Below are positions 45,629 to 54,785 of a DNA stretch of 64,000 nt, one piece after another; the stretch's first letter is position 1, and each line of letters begins with the position of its first letter. The DNA is from Aurantiacibacter odishensis. GTDB lineage: Bacteria; Pseudomonadota; Alphaproteobacteria; Sphingomonadales; Sphingomonadaceae. The notes under the pieces are model-generated. The model was not told the origin of the DNA and ran no database searches. It saw only the letters and a program-made list of their open reading frames with translations. Position numbers and translations under genes: made by a program. The stretch lies in the NCBI RefSeq assembly GCF_003605195.1, contig NZ_QYOS01000020.1:151868-215867 (forward strand). The letters are read 5' to 3'.

Positions 45629-45667
45629 CTGCCGAGGGGCTGTTATCCCAAAGAGTTGGAGAGACTC

Positions 45668-46342
45668 ATGGTGATGACACAAGAAGCCGCGAACGTCGAT
45701 GAACAGTTCGCGCAATACATTCAGGACAAGGGTTTCCCCTGCCTTGGCGCCAAGTCTGCCCTGGCGACGGGAAACCTGCGCGTTGTCGAGGCGCGGGACA
45801 TGACCAGCGCCTGGAACGACGTGGCCATTCACGAGGCGCTGCTGGAATGGGCCTTCGCCTATCGAAACGACCCGCAGGGCCTTCGCAGCCTTGTCGTGGT
45901 GTTCGAGGGGCCGGATTCGCTTTCCGAGGAGGAGTTCGAAACCTGCCTGTGGGAGCGGCTGCAATCGCTGGCGGACAAGGATCACTGGCGCGGTCAGGAA
46001 TACGATGCGCGCGTCAGCGCCGATCCCGGCAGTCCGCATTTCAGCCTCAGCTTCGGCGGCGAAGCCTTCTTTGTCGTGGGGATGCATCCGAACGCCTCCC
46101 GCCCGGCGCGGCGGTTTCCAAAGCCCGCGCTGGTTTTCAACCTGCACGACCAGTTCGAACGCCTGCGACAGCAGGGCAAGTACGAACGGATGCGCGAAGC
46201 CATTCTCGAAAGGGACAGGAAACTGGCAGGCGATCTCAACCCCATGCTCTCCCGCCACGGCGAAGCCAGCGAGGCGCGCCAGTACAGCGGGCGAATGGTC
46301 GATGACGGATGGACACCGCCTTTCGAGGACGTGCGATCATGA
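45668..46342 (+). CDS. YqcI/YcgG-family protein (putative haem-dependent N-oxygenase, GntA-like)
   Basis: A 224-residue cytoplasmic protein of the YqcI/YcgG family, recognised from FPCLGAKSA, FFVVGMHPNASRPARRFPKP, ALVFNLHDQFERLRQQGKYE and the end RHGEASEARQYSGRMVDDGW. The family includes GntA, reported as the haem-dependent N-hydroxylase of guanitoxin synthesis, so oxidation of a guanidino or amino nitrogen is the best family-based guess; His and Cys residues in those blocks may bind haem. GGAGAG lies just before the ATG at 45668; a second ATG is at 45674. It is coupled to the DUF1989 gene by ATGA. Confidence 0.8.
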   Translation: MVMTQEAANVDEQFAQYIQDKGFPCLGAKSALATGNLRVVEARDMTSAWNDVAIHEALLEWAFAYRNDPQGLRSLVVVFEGPDSLSEEEFETCLWERLQSLADKDHWRGQEYDARVSADPGSPHFSLSFGGEAFFVVGMHPNASRPARRFPKPALVFNLHDQFERLRQQGKYERMREAILERDRKLAGDLNPMLSRHGEASEARQYSGRMVDDGWTPPFEDVRS

Positions 46343-46929
46343 GCGCCGATATGGTAAGAATCGAACCCCGCAGCGGGACGGCTTTCAAACTGAAACGCGG
46401 TCAGCAACTCGAAGTGATCGACCTGGAGGGTGGCCAGGTGTCGGACCTGCTCGCCTTCGCCAGCGACGATCCGCGCGAAAGCCTCTCCAACGGGAGGACT
46501 TTCGATTACGAGGAAACGATCAGGCTGACCAGCGGCAGCACCTTGTGGTCCAACAGGTCGAACCCGATGCTCAAGATCACGCATGACGATGTGGGATCGC
46601 ACGACTTCCTGCTCACCCCGTGCAGCAAGGACACGTTCCGCCACTTCTATCCCGACAAGCCGGTGCACCGCGGCTGCTTCGGCAATCTTGCCGCCGCGCT
46701 GGAACCGTATGGCATCGCGCCCGACGACATCCCCTGCGCGTTCAACGTGTTCATGAATGTCCCCGTCGATGGGGAAACCGGCAAGCTGTCCGTCGAGCCG
46801 CCCATTTCCAAGGCGGGTGACGTGCTGAGGCTGGAAGCGCAGATGGACCTCGTGATCGGGCTGACCGCCTGTTCGGCCTATGCGTCGAATGGCGGCACGT
46901 TCAAACCCATCGGCTACCGGGTAACATGA
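46339..46929 (+). CDS. DUF1989 (urea-carboxylase-associated family) protein
   Basis: A 196-residue protein of the DUF1989 family, with GQQLEVIDLEGGQVSDLLAF, a central RGCFGNLAAALEPYGI, IPCAFNVFMNVPVD and the end ISKAGDVLRLEAQMDLVIGL then TACSAYASNGG, including the conserved Cys. Paired paralogues CgdA/CgdB of this family are carboxyguanidine deiminases in guanidine breakdown. Here there is only one copy and no urea carboxylase. Coupling to the YcgG gene before and the YetF-like gene after (ATGA both sides) suggests action on the nitrogen compound handled by YcgG. Confidence 0.85.
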   Translation: MSADMVRIEPRSGTAFKLKRGQQLEVIDLEGGQVSDLLAFASDDPRESLSNGRTFDYEETIRLTSGSTLWSNRSNPMLKITHDDVGSHDFLLTPCSKDTFRHFYPDKPVHRGCFGNLAAALEPYGIAPDDIPCAFNVFMNVPVDGETGKLSVEPPISKAGDVLRLEAQMDLVIGLTACSAYASNGGTFKPIGYRVT

Positions 46930-47483
46930 ACCGCAGCGCGTTTTCCCTGTTCGAAACCAGTTGGAGCCAGCTTGGCGAAGTCGCGCTGGCGGCGGTGCTG
47001 GCATACCTGGCGATCATCCTGATCGTGCGCGTCAACGGTTCACGCACCACCAGCCAGCTCAACAGCTTCGACTGGATCATCAACGTGATGATCGGCAGCC
47101 TCGCGGCCAGCGGCGTCCTGCTGGAGGACGTGTCGCTGCTTGCCGCTCTCGTCGCGATCGTCGTGCTCACCGGCCTGCAGTTCCTCCTCACGTGGGTCAC
47201 CCGCAAGTCCTCCGCCGCAGAAGCCGTGGTGAAGCAGGAGCCCGTGCTGCTGACTCACAAGGGGCAGTTTCTGGAACGCGCCATGACGAAAACAAGGATC
47301 AGCAAGGACGAGATCATGACGGCCCTGCGCGGAAACGGCATGACATCGGTGCGCGATGCCAACTGGGTGGTGCTGGAAACCAATGGCACGCTCAGCGTCA
47401 TTCCGCGCCAGGACGACCTTTCCATCGAGGACGCCGATGCGGTGAAGGACATGCGGATGGCGCGGTCGCTGAGGAACGGCTGA
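46926..47483 (+). CDS. YetF-like DUF421 membrane protein
   Basis: A 185-residue protein with three membrane helices in the first 90 residues (LAAVLAYLAIILIVRVNGSR, WIINVMIGSLAASGVLL, LAALVAIVVLTGLQFLL) and a DUF421/YetF cytoplasmic domain (EPVLLTHKGQFLERAMTKTRISKDEIMTALRGNGM, NWVVLETNGTLSVIP). YetF proteins occur in spore-forming and other bacteria, with no settled general function. The start overlaps the DUF1989 stop (ATGA). It may be a transport-related or regulatory partner of the cassette, or a passenger. Confidence 0.88.
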   Translation: MNRSAFSLFETSWSQLGEVALAAVLAYLAIILIVRVNGSRTTSQLNSFDWIINVMIGSLAASGVLLEDVSLLAALVAIVVLTGLQFLLTWVTRKSSAAEAVVKQEPVLLTHKGQFLERAMTKTRISKDEIMTALRGNGMTSVRDANWVVLETNGTLSVIPRQDDLSIEDADAVKDMRMARSLRNG

Positions 47484-47547
47484 ACCCGCCTTTTCCGGCG
47501 GAACCATTGCCTCGGCTTGACCGTTTGACCGGCAAAGGAGATTTCAC

Positions 47548-47790
47548 ATGATTGGCAAGCTTATCGGCGCCGGGATCGGCGCGAAACTGGGTAACGAAAG
47601 CCGCAAGATGGGCGGCACCACTGGTGCGGTTCTGGGCGCAGTTGCCGTACCGCTGGTGCGCCGCCTGCGTCTTCCCACCCTGCTGGCGCTGGCCGGTGGC
47701 GGCTACCTGGTGAAGCGACTGGCGGACAAGTCGAAGGAGGAGCCTGCGGCACCCGCCACGCCGAAGACACCGAAGACGCCTGCGGCCTGA
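47548..47790 (+). CDS. Small glycine-zipper-like membrane protein
   Basis: An 80-residue protein with AAAGGAG (47534-47540) 7 bases before the ATG. The N-terminus is Gly/Ala rich with small-residue spacing (IGKLIGAGIGAKLGNESRKMGGTTGAVLGAVAVPLV), resembling glycine-zipper membrane segments. A second hydrophobic stretch (LPTLLALAGGGYLVKRL) follows, and the tail has Lys-Thr-Pro repeats. It follows the YetF-like gene by 64 bases and precedes a strong terminator, so it ends the transcription unit. Function is unknown. Confidence 0.65.
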   Translation: MIGKLIGAGIGAKLGNESRKMGGTTGAVLGAVAVPLVRRLRLPTLLALAGGGYLVKRLADKSKEEPAAPATPKTPKTPAA

Positions 47791-47813
47791 TCGCAAGACC
47801 TATCGAGATCGTG

Positions 47814-47847
47814 AAGGGAGCGGCCCGTAAAGGGTTCGCTCCCTTTT
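47814..47847 (+). terminator. Rho-independent terminator of the YcgG-DUF1989-YetF unit
   Basis: AAGGGAGCG (47814-47822) pairs with CGCTCCCTT (47837-47845), a 9-bp stem with a 14-base loop, followed by TT in TTTT. The complementary outer bases GTG/CAC extend it loosely. Confidence 0.82.
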
Positions 47848-47850
47848 CAC

Positions 47851-48177
47851 ATGTCGAGCTGCCTCGCTTTACCGGTCTGCGCTTTCCTACCCCAGCCTGC
47901 ATGGGAGAGGTAACTCGCCTCGAAAGGAAAGCCTCATGCCGCGCCAGGCCAGATCGAAAATCGGAAGGTTACACATTCGCAGGCGGCTCCCATCCGTAAA
48001 GGGGATAGAGCGGAACTTTTCGAAAAGGGCCACTTGCGCGTTCCACATTGCCGCCCGCACCATCACGCTCGGCCATTGCGGGCCGGTGAAGGGCGCCGTT
48101 GAGAAGGCAGCCGCGTCGCTTGCACCGAATCGGCTCGGTTCCTACCTGACTCGTTCCACAAGCGAATCGAGACGACC
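47851..48177 (+). other. Gene-poor stretch upstream of trxB
   Basis: About 330 bases between the terminator and trxB. An open frame from 47936 ends with an ATGA overlap on the trxB start and has AAGGAAAG before its ATG. Its codons (AGA, AGG, CGA, ATA, TTA, GGA) and highly basic product are unlike the neighbours, so I do not call a gene. The trxB promoter must lie here, but I see no clear consensus boxes. Confidence 0.4.
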
Positions 48178-49143
48178 ATGACCACCCATCGCACCCGCAT
48201 GCTCATCATCGGCTCCGGCCCCGCCGGATACTCCGCCGCCATCTACGGCGCGCGCGCCGGGATGGAGCCAATTGTCGTGCAGGGCCTGCAACCCGGCGGC
48301 CAGCTGACCATCACCACCGACGTGGAGAACTATCCCGGCTTTGCCGACGTGATCCAGGGCCCGTGGCTGATGGAGCAGATGCAGGCGCAGGCAGAACACG
48401 TGGGCACCCGCATGATGTGGGACACCATCGTGGAAGTGGACCTCGAAGGCGGCTCCCCGTTCAGGGCCATCGGCGATTCGGGCGATGAATACGTGGGCGA
48501 CGTGCTGGTGATCGCCACCGGCGCGCAGGCCAAGTGGCTGGGCGTGCCGGGTGAGCAGGAACTGGGCGGCAAGGGCGTTTCCGCCTGCGCGACCTGCGAC
48601 GGGTTCTTCTACCGCGGCAAGAAGGTGGCCGTGATCGGCGGCGGCAACACCGCCGTCGAGGAAGCGCTCTACCTCACCAACCATTCCGACGACGTGACCC
48701 TGATCCACCGCCGCGACGAACTGCGCAGCGAGAAGATCCTGCAGGAACGCCTGTTCAAGTCCGACAAGATCTCGACGCTGTGGAACAAGACGGTGGAGCG
48801 TTTCGTGGCGGGCGAGAACGGCGCGCTGGCGAAGCTGGAACTGGTCGACACCGTGACCGGCGAGAAAAGCGAGCTGGAAGTGGACGGGGCCTTCGTCGCC
48901 ATCGGCCACGCGCCCGCGACCGAGCTGTTCAAGGGCAAGCTGCCGATGGACGACAGCGGCTACCTGCTGGTCGAACCCGGCACGCCCAAGACCGCCATTC
49001 CCGGCGTATTCGCCTGTGGCGACGTGATGGACCACACCTATCGCCAGGCAGTGACGGCGGCGGGCACGGGCTGCATGGCCGCGCTGGATGCCGAACGCTT
49101 CCTCGCCACGCTGGAATTCGCCGAGAAAGAAGCGGCGGAGTAA
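48178..49143 (+). CDS. trxB: Thioredoxin reductase (NADPH)
   Basis: A 321-residue flavoprotein reducing thioredoxin. FAD site GSGPAGYSAAIYGARAGM, NADPH site VAVIGGGNTAVEEALYL, redox pair CATCD, and the C-terminal FAD block GVFACGDVMDHTYRQAVTAAG. The length and motifs are those of the low-molecular-weight enzyme. It stands alone, 16 bases before the convergent tyrC. Confidence 0.97.
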   Translation: MTTHRTRMLIIGSGPAGYSAAIYGARAGMEPIVVQGLQPGGQLTITTDVENYPGFADVIQGPWLMEQMQAQAEHVGTRMMWDTIVEVDLEGGSPFRAIGDSGDEYVGDVLVIATGAQAKWLGVPGEQELGGKGVSACATCDGFFYRGKKVAVIGGGNTAVEEALYLTNHSDDVTLIHRRDELRSEKILQERLFKSDKISTLWNKTVERFVAGENGALAKLELVDTVTGEKSELEVDGAFVAIGHAPATELFKGKLPMDDSGYLLVEPGTPKTAIPGVFACGDVMDHTYRQAVTAAGTGCMAALDAERFLATLEFAEKEAAE

Positions 49144-49158
49144 ACCTACTAAAATAGA

Positions 49159-50067
49159 CTAGTCATGATCGTGGCGGCCGAAGTCCGGCCGCGCGTCGTC
49201 CTGTCCGTGCTCGATGATCCGGCGGCGGATGGCGCGGGTCTTGGAGAACTGGTCGAACATCATCTCCCCGTCGCCCGCCTTGATCGCCTCGCGCATCATC
49301 GCAAGGTCGGTGAGGAACCGGTCGAGCATGTCGAGCACGGCGTCGCGATTGTTGAGGAAGACGTCGCGCCACATGACAGGGTCGCTGGCAGCGATGCGGG
49401 TGAAATCGCGAAAGCCACCGGCGGAATACTTGATGACCTCGCTGCGGGTCACTTCCTCCAGGTCGCTCGCCGTGCCCACGATGGTGTAGGCGATCAGGTG
49501 GGGGATGTGGCTGGTGACAGCCAGCACGCGATCGTGATGTTCGGCATCCATGATCTCCACGGTGGAGCCCAGTCCGCGCCAGAACGTCGTCAGCGCCTCC
49601 ACCTTGTCCTCGGGCGCGCCTTCGGGCGGCGTGATGATACACCAGCGATGGTGGAACAGGCTGGCAAAGCCTGCGTCCGGCCCCGATTGCTCGGTGCCGG
49701 CAACGGGGTGGGCGGGAATGATGACGTGTTCGGGCAAGGCGCGGGCGAGGCTTTGCGACACACTGATCTTGGAGGAGCCGACATCGCTCACCACGGCGTC
49801 AGGCTGCAGGCCCGGTGCTATGGCCGCAGCGGCCGCTTCCATCGCGCCCACAGGCACGCACAGGATCACGAGGTCCGCCCCGCGCACGGCCTCTGCCGGA
49901 TCGTCCGCGATGGTGCCGGCAAGGGCACGCTCACGGGCGCGCTCGCGCACCTTGGCATCGGCGTCGTAGCCGGTGGTCGTGACCTCGGGCAGGTGCTCCC
50001 TGACGGCGAGGCCGATGGAACCGCCCAGCAGGCCGAGGCCGATGATGGCGACGTGGTTGAAGCTCAT
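49159..50067 (-). CDS. tyrC: Prephenate/arogenate dehydrogenase (TyrC type)
   Basis: A 302-residue NAD(P)-dependent enzyme for tyrosine synthesis. Rossmann motif [17 protein letters not shown], then [31 protein letters not shown] and [15 protein letters not shown], which are conserved in the TyrA dehydrogenase domain. No chorismate mutase or ACT domain is fused, so it is a free-standing dehydrogenase. Whether arogenate or prephenate is preferred cannot be read off. The ATG at 50067 overlaps the hisC stop (ATGA). Confidence 0.93.
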   Translation of the reverse strand: MSFNHVAIIGLGLLGGSIGLAVREHLPEVTTTGYDADAKVRERARERALAGTIADDPAEAVRGADLVILCVPVGAMEAAAAAIAPGLQPDAVVSDVGSSKISVSQSLARALPEHVIIPAHPVAGTEQSGPDAGFASLFHHRWCIITPPEGAPEDKVEALTTFWRGLGSTVEIMDAEHHDRVLAVTSHIPHLIAYTIVGTASDLEEVTRSEVIKYSAGGFRDFTRIAASDPVMWRDVFLNNRDAVLDMLDRFLTDLAMMREAIKAGDGEMMFDQFSKTRAIRRRIIEHGQDDARPDFGRHDHD

Positions 50068-51170
50068 GCGCCGCTCTCGCAAAGCTGGCGCAGGGCGTCG
50101 GCGATGTCGGCCATCTGCGCGTCGGTGCCGATCGTGATGCGCAGAGCATGGGGCAGGCCCTGGCCCGGCAGGTGACGCACGGCATAACCTGCATCGGCAA
50201 TGGCGTGCAGCGCGGCTTCGGCTGTCACCGCCCCCTGAAACAGCACGAGCACGAAGTTGGCCTCGCTCGGCACGGCGCGCAGCCCGTGGTTGCCGAGGCT
50301 CTCCACCGCTTCCGTAAACCGCGCACGGACAGCGGCGTTGTGTTCGCGGCTGCGAGTGACGAAATCCTGGTCGCCCATGGCCGCGATCCCCGCGCGCTGG
50401 CCGCTGGTGGTGACGTTGAAGGGCCCGCGAATGCGATTGAGCGCGTCGATCAGGTGCGGCGCTCCGGTGGCCCAGCCGATACGTTCACCGGCAAGGCCGT
50501 AGATCTTGGAAAAGGTTCGCGTCACCAGCACGTTCGCGTGCGCGGCGGCAAGTTCCAGCCCGCCATCGTCCATGTCGGCAGTAACGTACTCGCCGTAGGC
50601 TTGGTCGATCACCAGCAGCACGTCTGCGGGAAGCCCTGCGTGCAGGCGGGCAAGCTCCTCGCGCGGCAGGAAGGTGCCCGTGGGATTGTTGGGATTGGCG
50701 ATGAAGACGACGCGCGTATCGGGCGTGACGGCGGCCAGCAGTGCATCGACATCGGCGGTGAAATCGGCGTCGTCCACCTCCACCGGCGTCGCGCCGCAGC
50801 GGCGGGCTGCGATATCGTAGACAGAGAAGCTGAAGCGGCTGAACATCACTTCGTCACCCGGCCCCGCAAAGGCCTGGGCCGCAAGGTTGAGCAGTTCGTC
50901 CGAGCCAGTGCCGCACACGATGCGCGCAGGGTCGATCCCGTGCACCTTGCCGATAGCTTCGCGCAGGGCGGTGGAGCCGGGATCGGGGTAGGGCGCGGGC
51001 GACTGCACCTTCTCCAGCGCCTCCAGCGCCAAGGGAGAACAGCCCAGCGGGTTCTCGTTCGCGGACAGCTTCACCAGCTCGCGCCCGTCGGCGGATTTCG
51101 ACTTGCCCGGCACGTAGGCGTGGATCGCCTCGACATAGGGCTTCATCTGGGGGCGGGTGTAATCGGCCAT
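50064..51170 (-). CDS. hisC: Histidinol-phosphate aminotransferase (HisC-type)
   Basis: A 368-residue class I/II PLP aminotransferase. It has [19 protein letters not shown], the PLP-pocket stretch [10 protein letters not shown] and the Schiff-base Lys in [17 protein letters not shown], followed by [11 protein letters not shown] and the end [13 protein letters not shown]. Alphaproteobacterial HisC can also serve tyrosine and phenylalanine transamination, fitting its coupling to tyrC (ATGA). The start at 51170 begins the family N-terminus; the frame opens 33 bases earlier. It is divergent from metX. Confidence 0.93.
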   Translation of the reverse strand: MADYTRPQMKPYVEAIHAYVPGKSKSADGRELVKLSANENPLGCSPLALEALEKVQSPAPYPDPGSTALREAIGKVHGIDPARIVCGTGSDELLNLAAQAFAGPGDEVMFSRFSFSVYDIAARRCGATPVEVDDADFTADVDALLAAVTPDTRVVFIANPNNPTGTFLPREELARLHAGLPADVLLVIDQAYGEYVTADMDDGGLELAAAHANVLVTRTFSKIYGLAGERIGWATGAPHLIDALNRIRGPFNVTTSGQRAGIAAMGDQDFVTRSREHNAAVRARFTEAVESLGNHGLRAVPSEANFVLVLFQGAVTAEAALHAIADAGYAVRHLPGQGLPHALRITIGTDAQMADIADALRQLCESGA

Positions 51171-51265
51171 GGCGTCTGTCTCGTCAGTTGCGAAGGCGCG
51201 CATAGCCGTCCTTCGCGGCGATTGACAGTGTGCTTTACCTCCCCCAATTGCGCCAGACCGAGATC

Positions 51266-52369
51266 ATGGCCACGACAACCGCAATCGACTTCCGCAGCCT
51301 CACGCTGGACGCGCCGCTCCCGCTGGATAGCGGGCGCGAGCTGGCGGGCGTGCAGGTCGCCTACGAGACATACGGCGAGCTGGCGGCGGACAAGAGCAAC
51401 GCCGTGCTGATCTTCCACGCGCTGACGGGCGACCAGTTCGTGGCGGGCACCAACCCCGTTACCGGCAAGCCGGGCTGGTGGGAACGCATGGTCGGCCCCG
51501 GCAAGCCCATCGATACGGATCGCTTCCAAGTGATCTGCGCCAACGTGATCGGCAGCTGCCTCGGCTCCACTGGCCCCTCCAGCACAGGGCCGGATGGCGA
51601 ACCTTACGGCATGGAGTTCCCGGTCATCACCATCCGCGACATGGTGCGCGCGCAGATGGCCATGCTCGACATGCTGGGCATCGAGAAACTGCACGCGGTC
51701 GTCGGCGGATCGATGGGCGGGATGCAGGCGCTGTCCTGCGCGGCCAATTTCCCGGAACGCACGGACCGGGTGCTCGCCATCGCCACCACCGCGCGGCACA
51801 CCGCGCAGAACATCGCGTTTCACGAGATGGGTCGGCAGGCGATCATGGCCGATCCCAACTGGCATGGCGGCGACTATTACCATGGCGAGGCGCCTGCCAA
51901 GGGCCTGGCGGTGGCGCGCATGGCGGCGCATATCACCTACCTCTCCGAAGAAGGGCTAACCGAGAAATTCGGGCGGCGTTTGCAGGACAGGGAAGCCAAG
52001 AGTTTTGGCTTCGATGCCGATTTCCAGGTGGAAAGCTACCTGCGTTACCAGGGGCTGAGCTTCACCGACCGGTTCGACGCAAACAGCTATCTCTACATCA
52101 CCCGCGCGATGGATTATTTCGACCTCGCCGAGGAACACGGCGGCCTGCTGGCCGATGCCTTCCGCGGGGCGAAAGACACCCGCTTCTGCCTCGTCAGCTT
52201 CGATACCGACTGGCTTTACACCACTGCCGACATGCGCGAGGTGGTCCACGCGCTCAATGCCGTGGCCGCGCCCGTCAGTTTCGTGGAACTTTCCGCCCCC
52301 TACGGGCACGACAGCTTCCTGCTCGACGTGCCTGCGCTGGACCGCGTGGTGGAAGGCTTCATCGCATGA
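51266..52369 (+). CDS. metX: Homoserine O-acyltransferase (acetyl or succinyl)
   Basis: A 367-residue alpha/beta hydrolase-fold transferase opening methionine synthesis. Typical blocks are [23 protein letters not shown], the nucleophile Ser in [35 protein letters not shown] (Asp) and GHDSFL (His). MetX proteins may use acetyl- or succinyl-CoA, and alphaproteobacterial forms include both. The ATG at 51266 is chosen; the frame opens 36 bases upstream. I saw no SAM riboswitch in the 95-base gap to hisC. It is coupled to metW by ATGA. Confidence 0.95.
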   Translation: MATTTAIDFRSLTLDAPLPLDSGRELAGVQVAYETYGELAADKSNAVLIFHALTGDQFVAGTNPVTGKPGWWERMVGPGKPIDTDRFQVICANVIGSCLGSTGPSSTGPDGEPYGMEFPVITIRDMVRAQMAMLDMLGIEKLHAVVGGSMGGMQALSCAANFPERTDRVLAIATTARHTAQNIAFHEMGRQAIMADPNWHGGDYYHGEAPAKGLAVARMAAHITYLSEEGLTEKFGRRLQDREAKSFGFDADFQVESYLRYQGLSFTDRFDANSYLYITRAMDYFDLAEEHGGLLADAFRGAKDTRFCLVSFDTDWLYTTADMREVVHALNAVAAPVSFVELSAPYGHDSFLLDVPALDRVVEGFIA

Positions 52370-52953
52370 CCTTGCGCGCGGACCTTGCCAAGATTGCCGC
52401 GCACGTGCCTTCCGGCAGCCGCGTGCTCGATGTCGGCTGCGGCGAGGGCGACCTGATGGAGGCGCTGCAATCGCAAAGCGGCTGCGACGCGCGTGGCATG
52501 GAAATCGACCCCGAAGCCGTTGCCGCGGCAGTGGCCCGCGGGCTTTCCGTCGTGCAGGGCGATGCCAACCGCGACCTTGCCGATTACCCCGACGGGGCGT
52601 TCGACGTGGCTATCCTCAGCCAGACCCTGCAAACCGCGCAGCGCCCCGACTGGCTGCTGGAGCAATTGCTGCGCGTGGGGCGGGAGGCTTTCGTGAGCTT
52701 CCCCAACTTCGCCTATTGGCGGATGCGGCTGGCGCTGCTGCGCACCGGACGGATGCCGATCTCGCGTCACTTGCCGGGCAGCTGGTACGAAACCGCGAAC
52801 ATTCATCACGTGACCATCGCGGACTTCCGCGAATTCCTGGCCGAGCGCGACGTGAAAGTGGCGGGCAACTGGTTCTTCGCCAATGGGGAGGAGATCGGCA
52901 GCCAGAACGCCAACTGGCGCGCCGAGCACGCGGTTTTCCAGCTTAGCCGCTAG
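52366..52953 (+). CDS. metW: Methionine biosynthesis protein MetW
   Basis: A 195-residue SAM-methyltransferase-fold protein. It has [71 protein letters not shown] and the conserved end region [11 protein letters not shown]. MetW works with MetX as a heteromeric homoserine acylation complex in many bacteria. It overlaps metX by ATGA, and its TAG stop shares a CTAG with the opposing diguanylate cyclase stop. Confidence 0.95.
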   Translation: MTLRADLAKIAAHVPSGSRVLDVGCGEGDLMEALQSQSGCDARGMEIDPEAVAAAVARGLSVVQGDANRDLADYPDGAFDVAILSQTLQTAQRPDWLLEQLLRVGREAFVSFPNFAYWRMRLALLRTGRMPISRHLPGSWYETANIHHVTIADFREFLAERDVKVAGNWFFANGEEIGSQNANWRAEHAVFQLSR

Positions 52954-54113
52954 GCCGCGGCGCGTTCGCGCAGCGGCTCCCGCTTGGGTTCGGGTCGCGA
53001 GGCAGTGCCGATGCATACGCGGTTACGCCCCGAGTTCTTCGCCATGTAGAGCGCCCGGTCCGCCGCGATCATGGCCTGCGAAAGCGGAATGTCCCTGCCG
53101 CAGGGAGCTACGCCGAAGCTGGCGGTGATCCGGTAATCGTCGGCCAGTTCGATGACCTTGAGCGACATCAGCTCGCCGCGCAGCTTCTCGGCGTGCTGGC
53201 GGGCGTCCTCGACACTGGTGCGCGGCATCCAGATCGCGAATTCCTCCCCGCCTATGCGCGCAGCCATGCCGCGACCTTCCAGCAGCGAGGCGACGGCGCG
53301 GATCACCGCGTCGCCGGCGGAATGGCCGAAGCCGTCGTTAATGCGCTTGAAGTTGTCGATATCGCAAACCACCAGCGAGCCGGTGCCGCGCGTGCGGTGC
53401 CCGGCAACGCTTTCGAATGCGCGGCGGTTGGGCAGACTGGTAAGGAAATCGTGCTCGGCCCGTAGCCTGTAGGTCTGCAGGGCGTTCAAGATCACGCGCG
53501 CGAGCGTCAGGAACACGACTGCTGGTACCAGCACCGCGAAGGCGATGATGAGCATGTCCTGCAGGCTCTGCCGGGGAATCGCAGCGAAGGGGGATCCGAG
53601 GCCCACAAGCACGGGGAAGACCGGCACACGAACGATGTAGATGGCGGTGACGAGAGACAGTGTCACAGCAAGGCCGACATCGATGAAATCGCCCTTGCGT
53701 CCGTCCTGGCGCACGACGGCCACGGCCCTCGCCAGCGCCGCTGCGCCGACGAGTTGCGCTGGCAGGAACTGCAGGACAGGCGGCAGTGGCGCTAGCAGGA
53801 ACAGGAGCGACGCCAACACCGCTGCGCCGCTTATTGCGAAGCATCGCCATGAGGAACGCGCACGGCCATAGGCGCTGCGAATGGATTCGCCCACGCAGAC
53901 ATAGGACATCGGCACCGTCGCCGCGGTCAGCCACAGGTCCAGCCGGGAGATGTTGCCATCCTTGAGCGCGAGGCTTTCGAGAACGCCGATCGCCAGGGCA
54001 ATAGCCATCCATGCCACTGCCGAATTGCGATGCAGCGCGGCGAAGGCGAGGGCGCATACAACGCACAGGCCCGCGACGAGAGCCGTCATCGCGATGATCG
54101 CGCTGATTGTCAC
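52950..54113 (-). CDS. Membrane-bound diguanylate cyclase (GGDEF)
   Basis: A 387-residue protein with about six membrane segments in residues 1-205 and a cytoplasmic GGDEF domain at about 215-370. The active-site motif is RIGGEEF, with HDFLTSLPNRRAFE and DIDNFKRINDGFGHSAGD as substrate and metal region, so c-di-GMP synthesis is expected. The allosteric I-site RxxD is not seen before GGEEF (the sequence reads EGRG), so product inhibition may be absent. It begins at GTG 54113. The PilZ protein at 30122 is a possible receptor of the signal in the same cell. Confidence 0.88.
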   Translation of the reverse strand: MTISAIIAMTALVAGLCVVCALAFAALHRNSAVAWMAIALAIGVLESLALKDGNISRLDLWLTAATVPMSYVCVGESIRSAYGRARSSWRCFAISGAAVLASLLFLLAPLPPVLQFLPAQLVGAAALARAVAVVRQDGRKGDFIDVGLAVTLSLVTAIYIVRVPVFPVLVGLGSPFAAIPRQSLQDMLIIAFAVLVPAVVFLTLARVILNALQTYRLRAEHDFLTSLPNRRAFESVAGHRTRGTGSLVVCDIDNFKRINDGFGHSAGDAVIRAVASLLEGRGMAARIGGEEFAIWMPRTSVEDARQHAEKLRGELMSLKVIELADDYRITASFGVAPCGRDIPLSQAMIAADRALYMAKNSGRNRVCIGTASRPEPKREPLRERAAA

Positions 54114-54209
54114 AGGGGATGCGGCGATGAAACGTGCATGACCCGGACGCTTCTAAAGGTGCGGGGTAAACACTATCCTTATAATGGCCTGGATAGTCGG
54201 CCCGGTGTT

Positions 54210-54704
54210 TCAGAAAGCGGCGAGACCGGTCCCCGCGAGGGCCGAGAGCAGTATCGCAGGCAGCATTCCCAGCATACTGGCGCCGAGGAACGCGCGCATG
54301 GTCATCGGTGTAGCGGCACAGCCCGCCGTGACCACCACGTGTGGCACGCCGCCCAGCCTCGCGCCCACCACGTAGACGGGGCCGCGCCGGGCCAAGTGCT
54401 CCTGCACCCCCTGGAGCTTCGCGCCGAACCGGCGCTGCATCCGTTCACCAAGCCAACGGCGCGTGGCGAGGAACAGCAGGTGGGTGCCGAGCGCGCATCC
54501 GAGCACGACGACGAAAATGCCGCCGACGCCCAGCACGAGGCCGCTCAGGAACGACATGGTGTTGACCGCGCCGGGCACTGACATGGCGACGAGCGAGGCG
54601 GTGACGGCGGCGATGAGCGCGGGAAGGGCGAAGGGCCCGATGGGCATGGCGGCAAGACTGTCGAGCAGTGTCAGTGGCAACAGTGCTGATATCGTCGCAT
54701 CCAT
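54210..54704 (-). CDS. VTT-domain (DedA-like) membrane protein
   Basis: A 164-residue polytopic protein with at least four hydrophobic stretches. It matches the VTT pattern: an early re-entrant region (ALPALIAAVTASLVAMSVPGAVNTMS), a Gly-rich helix (GLVLGVGGIFVVVLGCALGTHLLFL), then RRWLGERMQRRFGAKLQGVQEHL, and ARLGGVPHVVVTAGCAATPM ending in a C-terminal membrane helix. DedA/VTT proteins act in lipid scrambling or proton-dependent envelope homeostasis. It is shorter than many members. It is on the same strand as the formate dehydrogenase block, 81 bases downstream of fdhD. Confidence 0.72.
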   Translation of the reverse strand: MDATISALLPLTLLDSLAAMPIGPFALPALIAAVTASLVAMSVPGAVNTMSFLSGLVLGVGGIFVVVLGCALGTHLLFLATRRWLGERMQRRFGAKLQGVQEHLARRGPVYVVGARLGGVPHVVVTAGCAATPMTMRAFLGASMLGMLPAILLSALAGTGLAAF

Positions 54705-54785
54705 GTGAAACTAGCGCCAGATGAGAGAACAGGTTCCCGTCTATACCACAAGTGCTGCCAAATTGTTGCAGCTTCGCCACATGGA

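Noticed and set aside
38532..47850. Genomic island integrated at tRNA-Leu
   Set aside because: The accessory genes follow the tRNA, but I found no repeat of the tRNA end downstream (only a 9-base match near 48055), no integrase, and base composition like the surroundings.
47936..48181. 81-codon frame ending in an ATGA overlap on trxB
   Set aside because: Codons such as AGA, CGA, ATA and TTA and a very basic product without pattern are unlike neighbouring genes, despite a Shine-Dalgarno-like stretch.
51171..51265. SAM riboswitch or clear promoter before metX
   Set aside because: A TTGACA at 51222-51227 has no acceptable -10 box at 16-18 bases, and no riboswitch-like pairing is seen in the short gap.
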